From NCBI GenBank assembly GCA_025917655.1, contig CP084608.1:310001-374000 (forward strand): DNA of 64,000 nt. The letters run 5' to 3'. The notes below the pieces were generated by a model that saw nothing but the letters and a program-made list of their open reading frames with translations, made no database searches and was not told the origin of the DNA. Below, piece by piece: positions 11,001 to 23,469 of this stretch. Each line of letters begins with the position of its first letter. The stretch's first letter is position 1. A program made the position numbers and the translations under genes. This DNA comes from Chlorella sorokiniana (Eukaryota > Chlorophyta > Trebouxiophyceae > Chlorellales > Chlorellaceae).

Positions 11001-13043
11001 GGCGGCGGGGCCAGCGCAGGGGGCCACCTCCAGCGTGCTGGAGAGCTGCGGGCGTTTTTGGGGGGGATGGGGGGTTGAGGGGGTTAGGGAGAGCGCGGGG
11101 GTGCAACAGAGCAAGTACAGGCACCACAAAACCAACCAAAACATCCAGGACACGACAAGAGGACGGCCTAGTGAGTGAAGGCACGCCCTGGAAAGTGGAG
11201 CGAGCAGCCCGAGGAACAGCACGGCGGGAGCGGCGCCCGCGCAGCGTACCCGCAGCAGCGCCGCTGCGCCGCCCGCCACCTCGCGCCGCCCCAGCAGCGC
11301 TGCGTCGGCGTCGGCCTGACAGAAGCAGAGCAGCAGGGTGGCCAGGCCCAGCGCCTGCACCGGGTCCTCTTGCACCTTCAGCGCGCCTGCAACGGGAGAC
11401 AGAGACCGGAGAGACCAGGGGAAAAGGGGGTGGGACGAAGAAGGCAGGGCCGAACAACGGGGATGGTCAGCCAGCGGGGAGGAGAAGCGGCACAGGAGGG
11501 GCCTCGCTCTGCACCCCAAGCCAGCAGGTTCCGCGCCCAAGCATTGCTGGCACGCGATCGGCCGCGCCGACCACGCTTCCGCAGGCTGGGCAGCGCGGGT
11601 GGCAAGCGGCCCAGCAGCGGCGCCGCACCCGCCGCCCCCAGCACGTCGGCCGCGAGGTTGCCGCTGCGCAGGGCGAGGCGGCCGCGCCGCGCGGCGCAGA
11701 TCTCGGCCAGCGCCGCCAGGCTGTCGCGACAGGTGGCGGCGGAGCCTGAGGCCAGGCCGTCCAGCGCCCACAGCGCATCGTCGCTGCGGGGGGGAGGGGG
11801 GCAACAGCAGCTGCATTTCCAATCGCATGCACGCATGGCATGGGCGGTGTGGAAGTTGAGGGCTGTTCGCTGCACGTAGTTGGCTGGTGCAGGGGCCAGG
11901 AGCAGCGGCGGCGGTGGGGGCCAGGGCAGCTGAGGTGGCGGGCGCGTGGGGCGGGCGCAAGCCTCACGTGATGCTCTGCTGTTCGCCGAGGGCCTGCGCC
12001 TGCACCACCGTCGTGGCGGCAGCCTGCTCCCGCAGCGCAGCTGGGTGCAGCAGGCGAGAAAGCGCCGCCAGCTGTAGCCCCGCGACGCTCGGGCCGCGTG
12101 CGGGGCCGGGCACTGCAGCAGGAGCGGCGGCGCGGCCGCCGCACGTTCGGTGGGTGCTGCAACCGGGGCTGGCTCGTCGCTGGCTCCGTCTGTCGCCGGA
12201 GATCCCATCCCGCCGCTGCCGCCGGCTGCTTGCTTCATCCTCTTGCTGGGCGGGGGCGGGCGAGAGGTGCTGCCTGTTTTGGGTGCTGCACCGCTGCCGG
12301 GCCCGCGCTTGCCGTGCGAGGGACCAGAGGGCTTTGCAGGGCCCCCGTCCGAAAGCTGCCGCTCAAGCTGTGCACCAGCTGCTGCCGCTGCTGGCCCCGC
12401 GGCTATGCTGGGCCGCTTGCCGCCTGCCGATGGCCGGCCGCGCTGTGCAGCTGCTGCTGCTTCGGGCTCTGCTGCTTCGCCGCTCGGCTGCCTGGCCTGC
12501 TGCTGCGACGCTCTTGGAGCCGTCAGCGCTTGGATTCCTTCCTGCTCCTTCTCCTCTGGGTGCTGCTTAGGCGCCCTGCTGTTGCGACCCCTGGCGGGGG
12601 GAGGGCAGCAGCGCAGCGGGCGGGGTGGGCACCGCCGGCTGCCTGGGCTTGGGGGCCAGCACGGGCTGCTGTCCCCGCTGCTGCTGCGTGCTGCGACCGG
12701 ATTCGCGGCCTGCTGCTGTTCTTAGGGGAACGGCTAGTCCAGCCTGTGCCCTCCCGGATCCGCTGCTGCCAGCCTTGCCAGAGTGGTTTCGCGAGGCAGA
12801 CGGCACCGCCTTCGCTCTGCCGCTGCCGTTCCGTGGGCTGTGACGGGCTGCTGGTGGCGCTTGTGCCGGCGCCTCCTGATCTGAATCGCCAAAGAAGAAT
12901 GGGCTGAGAGGGTCACTGCAGTCCTCCGGCTCAGCAAGCAAGTCGAACGGATCGGTTTGCTTCTGGCGGCGGCTCTTCTTGCTGGTGGAGGAAGGAGATT
13001 CAACCGAGGCCCTGCTCTTCCGGGTAAAGGTGCGGGCGCTCAT
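8028..13043 (-). CDS. WAPL: WAPL, cohesin release factor
   Basis: A nuclear WAPL homologue, which opens the cohesin ring to remove it from chromosomes. The start gives the plant-type N-terminus MSARTFTRKSRASVES followed by DPFDLL and acidic/Ser/Pro/Gln-rich sequence. The helical WAPL domain follows over many exons: LGEQQSI then DDALWALDGLASGSAATCRD and SLAALAEICAARRGRLALRS; DPVQALGLATLLLCFCQADA; ATVATLAQVAAEHAAALADP ending in LWRLHK; ALLVLENACFACPGNEELLL; FVQWLVQQVALLARQAL; VLMNLTQNNAAGCE; LLTNLVEHDCGRRQQLR; and a final exon SFYVATGAHALAEAGILQLL ending in FRPAVA. These line up in order with Arabidopsis WAPL as I remember it, including its VLMNLTNDN and LVNLVERD blocks. At least one frame break lies near 9240-9290. 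Exact exon edges in the middle are uncertain. Confidence 0.85.
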
Positions 13044-13754
13044 TCCAGGGTCGCTTCCATGCTCCGTTCCCACCGCGATCAGTTCAAGGGAGTGCAACTC
13101 ACACGAACGATATCACAGACAGCGACGGAGGCTAGGAAAAATGATGTGAAGATGATGGCCGGGCCAATCGGGGCACTGGCACATGGCGGGGGTAACGCCG
13201 CAGCGTTGCCAGCGCAACCTGGGCGCCTTGCAGCACAGCTGGTGGCGAGAGCGTTCCCGGCTGCCCATCCACGCTCCATGCCTGCCTCAGCACGCTCTTC
13301 CGGCTTTAGCCGGTGAGCTGGCACAGGCAGGCCAGGCTGCAGGCAGCCGCAGCTTGCCCAGCAACACCGCCGCCCCGCCAAGCTCCACGCTACGCTCGCC
13401 ACACCCTCATCGAGTCACACGCAGGCACCCGCCGCTTTTTAGTGAGGGCCTGGATGCGCGGCTGCCATACTGCCCCGCATACTGTGTGCAGCCGGCACCG
13501 CAGGCCGCCCCTCTCAACAACGTGCCCGGCGCACTTGGCGGCCTGCAGCTCTGGGTGCCTACATTGCAGGGACTGCGGCAGCAATCAGAGAGCGGTGCGG
13601 CTGCTGAACTTGAGAGCAGCAGGCAGATCTTGCCCACAGCATCGTTCTACTTTTGCACAGTTATGGCTTCTTCAGCTAAGACTTAACGTGCAGCGTGCAT
13701 CCAACAGCGTTCATGGGAGAGAAGCCAGGACTGCGTGGGGCGAAAAGGAGGTCC
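13044..13754. other. Intergenic between WAPL and the MYND gene
   Basis: WAPL promoter side plus 3' UTR of the upstream minus-strand gene. No poly(A) signal, RNA gene or repeat recognised. Confidence 0.4.
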
Positions 13755-16700
13755 TCATTGGTCGGCCAGCCGCGCCTCTTCCTTCCCCTGCTGCGGCTGC
13801 CGGGCCGCCGCCAGCGCCTTGCACACCCGCCGATGCCCGCCCTGGCGCCAGTCAGCGTGCGAGCACTCGACGCCGCAGTAGCGGGCCACTCGGCAGCCGC
13901 TGCACAGCTTGCTGCCGCCGCCCGCGCCCAGGTTGGCGCAACCCGCGTACGCACAGCTGCGGGTGGCCGCCGCCTGCGTGCGCTCCACCTGCACCGCCGT
14001 CGCCTGCTCTGGCAGCTGCCAGTGCTGGTGCACCAGGGCTGCCAGGTCAGCTGCAGGCTGCAGCAGCGGCTTCAGCGCAGCTGCCAGCTCCTGGGCGCCG
14101 CCCGCGCTCGCTGTGCTGCCAACGCCTTGCCGCTCGGATGCAGCGCATCCACGCTGGCCGACAGGCGGGCAGCGCCCTCGCGCAGCTGCTCCGCCAGCTC
14201 AGCATGCCCCCCGCCGTGTCCAGCGGTGCCGCCAGCCCGCTGCAAGTCGGCGGCCGCTATGGCAGCGCCAGACGCAACTGCCGAAACGGCAGCCTGGACT
14301 TGGGGCGGCCAGGCCGCTCTGCATGCAGCGGGTGGGGCTGGGTGAGCAAGGCACCAGGCTGCACAATCATGTTGCAAGTTTGCGCCCAGCCAGGCCAGAT
14401 GGCGGCGGTGGGTGTGGCTGACAAGCAGCGCGGCCCTCACCAGCCGCTCGCCCTCGTTGCCGGGCACACCGCCCGCCCGCTCCGCAGCGCTGGCAGCGGA
14501 CGCCAGCAAGCCGGCGCGCGCCGCCGCCACCGCCACCGACGGGTTGCCTGCCCACAACAGCAAGTCCAAAGGCAGCTTGTGCTGCTTGTCCTGCGAAATT
14601 GAGGGCACAAAGCTGCCCACAGGCGTGGAGGGAGGGCCAAGGCGGCAGGGCTGCGGCCCAGCGCACTGCAGCATGGCAGATTGCTAGCCGGGCGGAGGGG
14701 CCTACGCATGCGCCCCACCCGCATGCCAGGCACATCATGTCAACAAGCGAATGTAAGCCCGGCGCCGCACCTCGGCCTCGCTTTCCAGATGGGCCGTCAG
14801 CAGCGCCAGCTGTTTCCCCAGCAGTGGCGACGTGCGGAAGAGGCGCGGGAAGCAGCTCGCTGCCGCCATCACCACCGCATGCATGCTGTCCATGCAAGGG
14901 CTGGGCGGCTGGGGTGCCGCACCGTCCTCGTGAGCCCTCGTGGCACCCGCAGCAGCGCACTGATGCAGGGCAGCCAAGTGGGGGGACAGCGCTGCGCGCA
15001 TGGCTTCCCGCCTGCGTGCATCGCGGAGTTGGGGTGGGGTTGAGGGAGGGAGGGAGCGGCGGAGCAAAGGCAACAGAGGCTGCACACAGGGCTGCGTGCT
15101 GGGGTGGGGGCACTGCACGCTTGCCACATGCCCTCACACCGGCCTTGCCTGCGCTCGACGCCCTCCACCGCACCCACTTCGGCGCAGCATGAGATGTGCC
15201 ACATCAAGAGGAAAAGAGCTTGCAGCGTCTCCCGTGACACTTCCGAGCACTCGTCGGGCAGCAGCCCTGGGCTGCTCCGCGCCGGCAGCCAGAACGCCAG
15301 GCGGCACACGCGGGCATGCAGGCTCACAAGCGCGTCAAACACGCCCGTCCTCGCTGCCTCTTCTGCCTGATGCTGCATGTCCGGGCCTGACCAGAGCATC
15401 TTGGCGCTGGAGAGCCCACCCCCAGCAGGCAGCTGACGATGTTGGAGGCCATGCTGGCAGTCACACCACGCTGCGGCGGCGACCCGCTGGGAGGCGCCTC
15501 CCAGCCGGCATCCAGCTCATCCAGCAGCGGCAGCAGGCCGAGCGCAGCCTCGGTGGCCGCCGCCCACTCCGATGCCTCGGCCATGCTGCGGATGCTGGAC
15601 TGCACACTGACCAGCCGACCCACATGTGCCACCATGCGGGATGGGGTAGCACATAGCCGCTCCAAGCCAGGCCGCAGCCGGGCGTCGGCCTCCGCGGCCC
15701 GCAGCAGCGCGCCACGCGCGGCAGCAGCCGCAGCAGCTGCCAGGCGCCCGCGCGTTGCTCCGCCTCCGTCAGCGCATGATCGTCGATTGGTTCGGTGGTG
15801 TCGGTCAGCAACGTGGTAATTGCCATGGCACCCATCAACAGGTTGAAGTATACCTCCGCATCCGCGCCGTTGGGGCAGCGCAGGGGAACTGCATTCAGCA
15901 TCTGAACGGCGCAGCGCAGCGCGGTGCCCCTGCCGTGCGTGCCGAGGTGCCGCCTCACTGCTGGCAGCAGCGCGCCGTCGTCAAGCACGATGCGGAGCGC
16001 AACAACCAGTTCCGCAGTCAGATGCTGCAGGCGTGCAGCGCCTGCACTGCTGCTGCCGTCCAGCGCTGATGACGGCCAGTCCATTGTGGCGGACAGGCGC
16101 GGCAGCGCAGCGCCAAGCAATAGACGCACGAGCGCATCTTGTGCGGACGGTTGGGAAGCAAGCGCCTCCTGCACCTCCAGATGCTCTGGCCTGGTCACGA
16201 TAGGAACCAGGCAGTGGCACAGGTGGCACATGTGCTCCACAAAAGCCTCTGCAAAGGAAGGTGCAGGCCACACGCCTGTGCAGTTGTGCTTTGCCGTGAC
16301 ACAAACAACCTTGCTGCATCCTCCTTTTGCAGTCAATACGCCACCAAGCACTGTGCCCGCAGCAGGTGCACAGAGGGACGGGGTGCAGACGATCGAAACA
16401 GCGCTGCACTTGGGCGGCTCACTGGGCTCCAATGCGCTTTGCAGCACCAGCTCGGACGCCTGAGTCACAGTTTCCAGCCAGGGCAGCACCGTGCCTGGCT
16501 TCATGAAACCGCGCGCATAGCTGGCGGCTGCCCGGGAGGCGCACGGTGGTGCAAGAATGTCAGCATGCCGCGCGCTGTGACGCTCTGCCAGGAGGCCATT
16601 TCAAAGAGAAGCTCGGCCTCGTCCAGCCTCGTTTGCTGCGTGCCGCTAGCACGCGCCACGTTCAAGCCTCGCTCCAGCATGTTGCGGCCCAGCTGCCACA

Positions 16701-17240
16701 CAACGGTTAGCGATGAGGCCAGCTGTACCGCCTGCACCTGTGTGAGGCCGGCGCCTCTGCCTCCAAGTGAGACCGCCAGGTGAGCCAGTGCCTCGACCGC
16801 CTTGCACCCAGCATTCAGCTGGTAAACAGTGACTTGTTCAGCTCCTCCAACGCCAAGTCGGAAGAGGCTCGAAGACAGCGATAGCATCGACCTGCCAGGT
16901 TGCCCAGACAGGGGGATGAGCCAGCGGGTGCGGGCGGCAGGTCCAAACGGCGGTCGAAGGCGGCTGGATGGGAGCTTTTGTTCTTCATTCCTTATCTGAG
17001 GCTCTGAGTCGGCAATAACATCGAGAACACCGCTAGAGGCAGCCACGCAGCGCTGGCGCGATCAAAAACTCACCTCAGCAGCTCTCCTTGGTCCAAGCGC
17101 ACGGCTTCATCACCAATTGAGGCTGCAAATACTCTGTCCGCGAGAGACGTCAACCGAAAACTTGCCTTCTCGCTCGAGAGGGGACCGCACAGGCCCTCGT
17201 TCAGGGCGGCCAAGTCACGGAGCAACTTGTGGCTGGGCAT
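13755..17240 (-). CDS. Large helical protein with C-terminal MYND zinc finger
   Basis: An uncharacterised multi-exon protein, roughly 1000 residues, ending in a MYND finger. The finger sits in the last exon (about 13790-13950): Cys-Ala-Tyr-Ala-Gly-Cys, then CSGCRVARYCGVEC, HADWRQGGHRRVC, giving all seven Cys and the His of the C6HC pattern. The upstream body is Leu/Ala-rich alpha-helical, armadillo-like by eye (for example LTAELVVALRIVLDDGALLP and ETLQALFLLMWHISCCAEVG). Similar large MYND proteins are common and unnamed in chlorophytes. MYND fingers usually bind Pro-rich peptides, so a protein-interaction role is inferred. The start at 17240 (MPSHKLLRDLAALNEG) opens an exon that ends in a clean donor at LLR. 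An in-frame ATG lies farther upstream, so the N-terminus is uncertain. Frame breaks occur near 16520 and 15660-15700. Confidence 0.65.
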
Positions 17241-17732
17241 CTCAGAAACAGCAAATCGACCAAAGGAGGTAACTGCACCTGTCATCCCTGCACCTGGGCT
17301 GCCTCCACCACAGCATGCGAGCGGCGCCGCTTTCACCCTCTCACATGCGCATGCGGGTCGCATGCCCGGCTGTGGTGTGATTTTTTTGAACGCCTTCTGC
17401 CACGGAGCTTCAAACGTGCACCTTGATCATGGTTACAGTGATTGCGCGGCAGCGCATGGACAGCCACATGCCCTCCTCTTCGTGGCTGCGACGCTGGACC
17501 CTCCTGCCAGGTTGGCGGCGGCAGACTGACAACGCAGCTGGCCATGGAGCTGGAAGGTGTCACTGATTGAACATAGACACACTTACCGAACATGAAGCTT
17601 GTGCAGGGGGCCAGGACAACGCTGCGTATCATGCGCGCACCTCACGTCCTGCCCCCTGGTCCCTGGCCGTCGCCATCCGGGCCGGGAACCGCATGCGCCG
17701 AGAGCGCTCCGCCGCCGCCGCCGCCGGGTGCA
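17241..17732. other. Intergenic between MYND gene and GARP gene
   Basis: Holds the upstream region of the MYND gene and the 3' UTR of the GARP gene, with a minus-strand TGTAA at 17433-17437. Nothing else recognised. Confidence 0.4.
17433..17437 (-). terminator. Candidate poly(A) signal for the GARP gene
   Basis: TTACA on the plus strand (TGTAA on minus), about 300 bases past the proposed stop at 17733. Confidence 0.4.
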
Positions 17733-20436
17733 TCAGCGCCCGCGGTGTGGAGGGCTTCCGAGAGCCGGGGGCGCGCTGCCGCTGGACAGCATGTCGAGGA
17801 CAGAGCGCAGCACCGAGAGGTCCGCCTGGTCAGCGGGCAGCTGCTCCTCGCCCTGCGATGGATTGTTTGGGCGGAATCGATTCGTTTTCAAAGCAGGCGG
17901 GCATGTTTGATCAGTTCACACAGTAAGGAGGGGTGAAGCTGCCAGGCAGCTGGGCAAGGCACGGCGGTATGCGGCAGGGCAGCAGCAGTATGCAGTTGGC
18001 AGCACGCAGCAGCCCCTCACCAAGCCCAGCGACAGGTCCCCGAAGTTCGGCAGCGGCGGCGCGGCGAGCGCCTCCGCAGCACTTCCCCGCGGTCGCCGGC
18101 GTCGCGTGCCGAGCGTGCCAGCGCATGCGACATGCTCTGCAGGAGCAGGCTGGACATCTGTGCATCCAGAGCGTACAGCATCAGCGGGTCCTCCTCGGGG
18201 GCGGCTGCTGCTGCATCTCCACATCCCCCCGCCTGCAGCGCCAACGGCAGCGGGGGGCCAAGGGGGCGCGGCCATCGACTGCCAGCTGCGCCTGCTGTGC
18301 CTGCTGTGGTTGACGCAGGTGCTGCTGCAGCAGCAGGGCCAGCGAGGGCGCCAGCCCCTGTGCCAGCTCAGCCTCCGCCCCGCCGGCCGGCTGTGCCTGA
18401 ACCACATCTGCAACGTCGGCCGCTGCAGTGGGTGCGGCCGCGGGACCTGCTGCAGCCCTGGGGGATGCAGGTGGATCTGCCAAGGGAATCTCTGCCAGAA
18501 GCTCGCTCAGCGCCTTGTGCCGCTTGCGCCGCTGCAGCTCGTGCGGCAGCGCCGCGGCCGCCGCGCGTCGTCGCTGCCGCCGTGTCCCAATGCTGCTGCA
18601 CCGCCCGCGACCCCATCGCCGGCAGCCGCCGCCAGGCTGGCTGCAGTGCCGCCGCCGCGGGGCAGCAGCTCGCCGGCCTCTGCCCGCAGCACATTGGGGG
18701 TGGCCAGCAGCGGTCGCCGCTGCGCTGTGCCGCCGCCCCCCGTCGCTTCCCGTGCCCTCGCCGCCATCCACGCCGCCAGCTTCATCGCGGCTTCCGCCTT
18801 GGGCTCCGAAGAAAAGGGGTTGGGCGGTAGCAGGCGTGCCAGCAGGCGGCGCAACCGCTCCGGCTGGTCAAAGCTGCCCGCCGCATCGGGCGGACACTGC
18901 AGGGGTGCACACAGGACGGAAGTTGCAGCAGGTGATGCGGCGGCTGGCTTCTCTGCCCCGCGAGACGTTCCGCCTTTTCAAGGGGCACCCCCAATCCCAC
19001 ATTTCACCCTTCGTGTTGAACTGCTCAGCGTACGCAGAAAAACAAGCCCTAGCAGGGGCAGCAGCTGCCGCAGTCGGGCCCACCTGCGCCCCTTGTAGCA
19101 GCGAGCCGCCAGAGGGGTCGTGCCGTAACCCTGCCGCCAGCTGCGCGTGGTCGCCCGCCTGCTGCTCCAGCTCCTCCAGCAGCTGTGGCGATACGAGCAG
19201 TACAGAAGGGATTAGAGCGGTGCAGACAGGATTGGCAGGACGGTCCAGGGGCCGAGCAGCAGCTTGCCAGGGAGGGAAATTGGCCGGTACAAGGGGGAGG
19301 GCGAGGCATGCAAGCCAGGCCGAGCCACACAAAAGGTGTGGGCAGAAAGACAGCAAACAGGCAAGGGGAAAGGAACGCGAGACAGGCTGGGCATGATATA
19401 ACGGCAGTGCCTGCGCGGGGCACAGCAAAGGGATGCAAAGCATGCGGGACGATAAGGGAACTGCATCACCACCTTGCGGTACAGCGCCAGCTGATGCACG
19501 GTCACCGCCAGAGCGCGCTTGGCCAGGTCAATCAACACGTCGCTCTCGCTGGCGGCGGCACCGGCCTACAAACGAGTGAGAGTGCAGAGGGTTTGGGCAG
19601 CCGCTTCAGGTTGCTTGTTGCCTCCAAGCGGCAGAGCAGGGGCGGGTTGCAGGCGAGCAAGGCAGCCATGTTGGCAGGGTGGAAGGAAACACGGCGGCAG
19701 GGTGGCGGCGGAAGGCCGCACCGGCTGGTGGGCGAAGCTGTCGGGCAGCCAGAGGGTGGGGCCAGCCGGGGCAGGCGGGCCCCGCGTGGGCGGACCTCCG
19801 CTGCCGCCGCTTGCTGCCTCCACCGCGTCGCGTTCCATGGGGCCACCCTGACTGCCTGCGACAGGCGAGCTGTCGGCGACGGGAGAGCTGCCATGCCTGC
19901 ATGCAGAGGCGGGCCAGCCAGCAGCTCGGCAGGCTATTGCAACTCCTGAATCACTAGATCAAAAAGCAACAAGCAGGGTGCTGCTGCCGGCAGAGCACGG
20001 CTTGCTCACAGGCGCCGCCGCCCCCGAGCCTCCTTTGTGCGCTGCTTCTGCAGGTGGTTCTTCACGTGTTGCAACGTGAGGAAGGGGAAGCGCGGCTGCA
20101 GCAGGTCCAGAAGCGCTTTGGGGCGCGCATCCTGCAGCAGCCAAAAGCCCAGGTTGCAGCAAGTGCCGCGAGTTCCATTGCTTCCGACGATCAGCAGGCT
20201 GGATGGCGCAGCTATGGCACAACTTAATCTAGCACAAACTTGCAAGTCCCAAACAGGCCCAACCAGTGAAAAAAAAAACGTGCCACAACCAAGGCAGGCA
20301 CAGGCTGCAACAAGGGGTGATGTATTCCCCACCTGCAGCCCCCACACTGCTCAAGAGCATCTAAATACGCAGCCTGTAGCTCGTCGCTCCAGCGCAAGTA
20401 GCGGCGCCGCTGCTCCCCGTCCTCATCACCAGACAT
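17733..20436 (-). CDS. GARP (G2-like MYB) transcription factor
   Basis: A nuclear transcription factor with a single GARP/MYB-like DNA-binding domain. Exon 1 starts MSGDEDGEQ and encodes the first helix RYLRWSDELQAAYLDALEQC. The next exon encodes ARPKALLDLLQPRFPFLTLQ followed by HVKNHLQKQR, the hallmark (H-V-K-x-H-L-Q-K) of GARP proteins such as PHR1, LUX and GLK. The domain lies at the very N-terminus. After a donor at 20010 the downstream exons encode a Leu-rich segment (SDVLIDLAKRALAVTVHQLA), then LLEELEQQAGDHAQLAAG and long Ala/Gln/Pro-rich sequence, ending near DLSVLRSVLDMLSS. The DNA-binding part is confident. The C-terminal exon chain and the stop at 17733 are my best reading and may be wrong. 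Subfamily and target genes cannot be told. Confidence 0.62.
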
Positions 20437-21212
20437 GCTCCTGCCGTTGACGCGCAAGCGGGCAGCGCCGAGCGGGCCCAGCCGCCGCTGCCAGCGGGGC
20501 AGGCGCCTGCGGTCGCTGGAGGCTGCAGCTGCTAGTGAAACCTGTAACGAAACCTGCAACAAGTCAGATGTCAGCGAAAGGGAGCAAGACGGACTAAGCA
20601 CTAGGTGGCGAAGAGCCCTTGCAGATTGGGGCGTGTGCGGGCGAATGACATTGTCGCAACGACCAAAATCGTCGTAAACCAATGGGGTTGGGCAGTGAAG
20701 GCTCCTTGAAGCTGGTTTGTGTGCCGATCGTTTCCCGTCCAGCCACTGGCGGTCCCTGGGCTGCGTCTCACCTGTTAACGTATATCTAAAAGCACCAGGA
20801 AATTGTTGCACTCAGCATCAGCGGGGACGGGCTGCTCCAACTCCACCCTGACCTTGTCAAAGATAAATATAACATCTTGACGGCATATGAAACAGAATAA
20901 ACGATGCGCAGTGATTAATGCGACTCGTAGAGTGACCAAGCAGATCCAAGGGAATGCTGAAGTGGCAACCGACTGCTCGCCCGCCGAGGTGTCACCGCAG
21001 CACACTCTCGAAGCCAACTTAACCAGGGATGCTGACTGGCGAGCCTGTCATTCGAAAGATGCAAGCACCGCACGGTGTACATGGCATGCAAAAGGCAAGC
21101 AGCGCAGGCCTGATTCACAAACTACCGCAAGAATGGCTGCGCCGCAGGCGGGCACAACCACAAGCCACACCCCACTCTAACCGCATGCTCGCTCTGCTAC
21201 TTCAGCCCCCAC
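20437..21212. other. Intergenic upstream of the GARP gene
   Basis: GARP promoter and the 3' UTR of the next minus-strand gene. The stretch 20780-20950 is clearly less GC-rich than the surroundings. No RNA gene or repeat recognised. Confidence 0.4.
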
Positions 21213-23469
21213 TCAGATGCCGTATCCATCATCGTCATCCTCATCGTCCTCATCATCCCAGTCGCCGCCGCCCGGCGGCGGGGGCCTCGCATGGGGTCCA
21301 TTGTGACGTCGGGAAGGAACTCATCACGCTGCAAGACCCAACAAGGAGGCAGAGGCGTTGTTGAATCACAATCTGGAATGCGGCTTACTGGCAGATAATC
21401 TTGCTGGAATCTTCAAGGTCTCCAAGGGCGTCGAAAAGTGCGGCAAAGGGTGGCATGCCCACGTGCTTGCGCACACAGCCAACAGCCCGCCTCCTCAACC
21501 GACGCACCTGTGGCGCCGCCCAGTCATCGTTCTCCCCACCCAGCACCAGCTGCTTGATGCCCAGCTGCTCCTTGGAGAAGGTGGTGAGGGCGTTGATGAG
21601 CGCGTCCAGGGCCAGCTCGTCGGCGGTACCAAGATCCACCCTGCCGCAAGATTGGAGGCGGCGGGGGAGACGTAGGTGGGCAAGGGCGGCCACAGAAACG
21701 AAAGGGCATGCGTGAAAAAGGTGGGGAGAGCGCCGGAAGCAGTAGAAGGCAAACACACGTGGATTGGAACGAGAAGAATACGGGCAGCGTAAGGTCCGAG
21801 AGCGCTGGAATCGGAGGCAGGAGGCAGGCGGGGACGCAGGAAAGAGCGCAGCTGCAGGCGAGGGCCACCGGGCACAGCGCGCCACAGGGACGCGACTGCA
21901 AGGGACTGCAAGCGCGGCGCTGCGAATCATCTGCCGACTATGCTGAAGCGCACCAGAAGCGGGCCCATGCGCCGCGCGCCTCCAGCGGCTGCATCTCGTG
22001 GAAAGTGGCCGGTACCGCCGCCCCCTCCTCCGCATCGTACTCCAGCTCCTCCAGCTCGCCGTCCTGGTTGTACAGCACCTGCAGTACCGCCCCGTACATC
22101 AGCACAGCTGGAGGCACAGCCCAGCCAACTGCGAGCGCATCAGAACCGCGGCACCCGCGGCAGCCGCTGCTGCGATGGAAAGCTCGGTGCGCAGCGGCAG
22201 CCTGCCAGTGAGCCAGGGAACGCTGCTGGGCACGAGCAGGCACAGGGTGTGGAGAGGAAGCGGCGGCTGTGCAGCTGTGCAGGCAGCTGGTCCTGCCTGC
22301 AGGTTTGTGGAGTTGAAGGCACCCAGCCGGCCCAGCAGGTACCAGCTGCTCAGCACTTCCTGTGAGGGGCGGGACGCGCAGCACCGCAGCACATCATACA
22401 CGTGTCTGGCATAGCGCAGGTCGCAGGGCGGGAGGCAGCGGCCCCACGTTGCCCACTTCGAGCGAGGCTCAGCAGGAGCTGCGGCGTGGGCAGCGGCGCA
22501 TGCCCACCAGGCGCGCTCGGTTGCATCGGCTGCTGTCACATGCATCAGTGCAGCAGCAGCTCCCCTTAAGAAGACAAACAAATGCTCTAGAGCATGCCTG
22601 CAGCATTTCTAGGTCGGAGGGCGTGGGCGGCTTGTACAGCTCCAGCCACAGCCACAGGTTGAAGGTATCGAGCGGCGCGCGGAAGCTGCAGTCAAGGAAA
22701 GGGCGGAGACAGGGGCTACACTTGGGGTCCGAGGCCTGGCTGCCAACTGCCGTTTGATACCAGCCATGCTCTTGGACCCCACTTCCTCCTCCCAAAACAC
22801 CTCTCCACACACCAGCCAACCGCCACTTTCCCCAGCGGGTCGCGCAGGGGCTGCGGGGGCGCACCTGACCTCCATGGGCCTGTCCTCGCCGCCATACTGC
22901 GTGCCCAAGATACGGGCCTGGATCGAATCAACCTCTGCAGAGGAAACAAGAAACGGCGGGGGCCGGCGGGCTCTTGAGCGCGTGCACCGAGCTGAAACCA
23001 GAGAAAACAGTTTCCGTACAATCATGCAGTCAAAGGTGGGCACGGTGAGAGCCATGCGGTCGGCAGGTGCTGCTCAGAGGTGTCCACCCACCGTCCCGCA
23101 GCCGCTGCTGCACCACAGCAGGGTCGCCGTTGGCTCCCGCCAGAAGCTTCGCCACCTCGTCGTCGTCCTTTGCCGCCGCCTCCAGCTCCCTGCGTCGGGG
23201 GAGGGGATGCCTGGCCAACTCAGATTCGCAGCCCGTTCAGATCCTGTATGCCTGATTGCATGCTGCTGAGCTGCACACCTGTACCAGTCTGGCTTCTCGG
23301 CCACAGCAACAGCGACATGACGGTGGCGCGGTTGGCGGCAGCGGCAGCTGAGCTGGCCGGCCCAGCTTCTCGCTTGCTGTCTTTGTACCGGTGCTCGCAT
23401 ACGTGGCGCAGGCTCGAATGGTCGGCCGCTGGTTGAGGCGACACAAGGCGCCGTCCTCATAGCGCTCAT
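21213..23469 (-). CDS. Probable plastid-targeted protein with acidic C-terminal tail (possibly DUF3531)
   Basis: The N-terminus (start 23469) is Ala/Arg/Ser/Pro-rich without acids for about 45 residues and ends RHVAVAVAEKPDW, resembling a chloroplast transit peptide. Exons then encode ELEAAAKDDDEVAKLLAGAN; EVDSIQARILGTQYGGEDRP; DTFNLWLWLELYKPPTPSDL; EVLSSWYLLGRLGAFNSTNL; VLMYGAVLQVLYNQDGELEE; DLGTADELALDALINALTTF with KQLVLGGENDDW; and MPPFAALFDALGDLEDSSK. The last exon encodes DEFLPDVTMDP then GGGDWDDEDDEDDDDGYGI. The aromatic WLWLELY...SWYLLGRLGAFN core reminds me of the plant/cyanobacterial DUF3531 family, but I cannot confirm it. The tail frame requires one missing base in the G5 run at 21280-21284. 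The spacing and conserved-looking blocks suggest a real gene, function unknown. Confidence 0.6.

Noticed and set aside
13400-13690. A short gene between WAPL and the MYND gene
   Set aside because: Open frames exist on both strands, but none has a recognisable motif, splice partner or poly(A) signal. I treat the stretch as intergenic.
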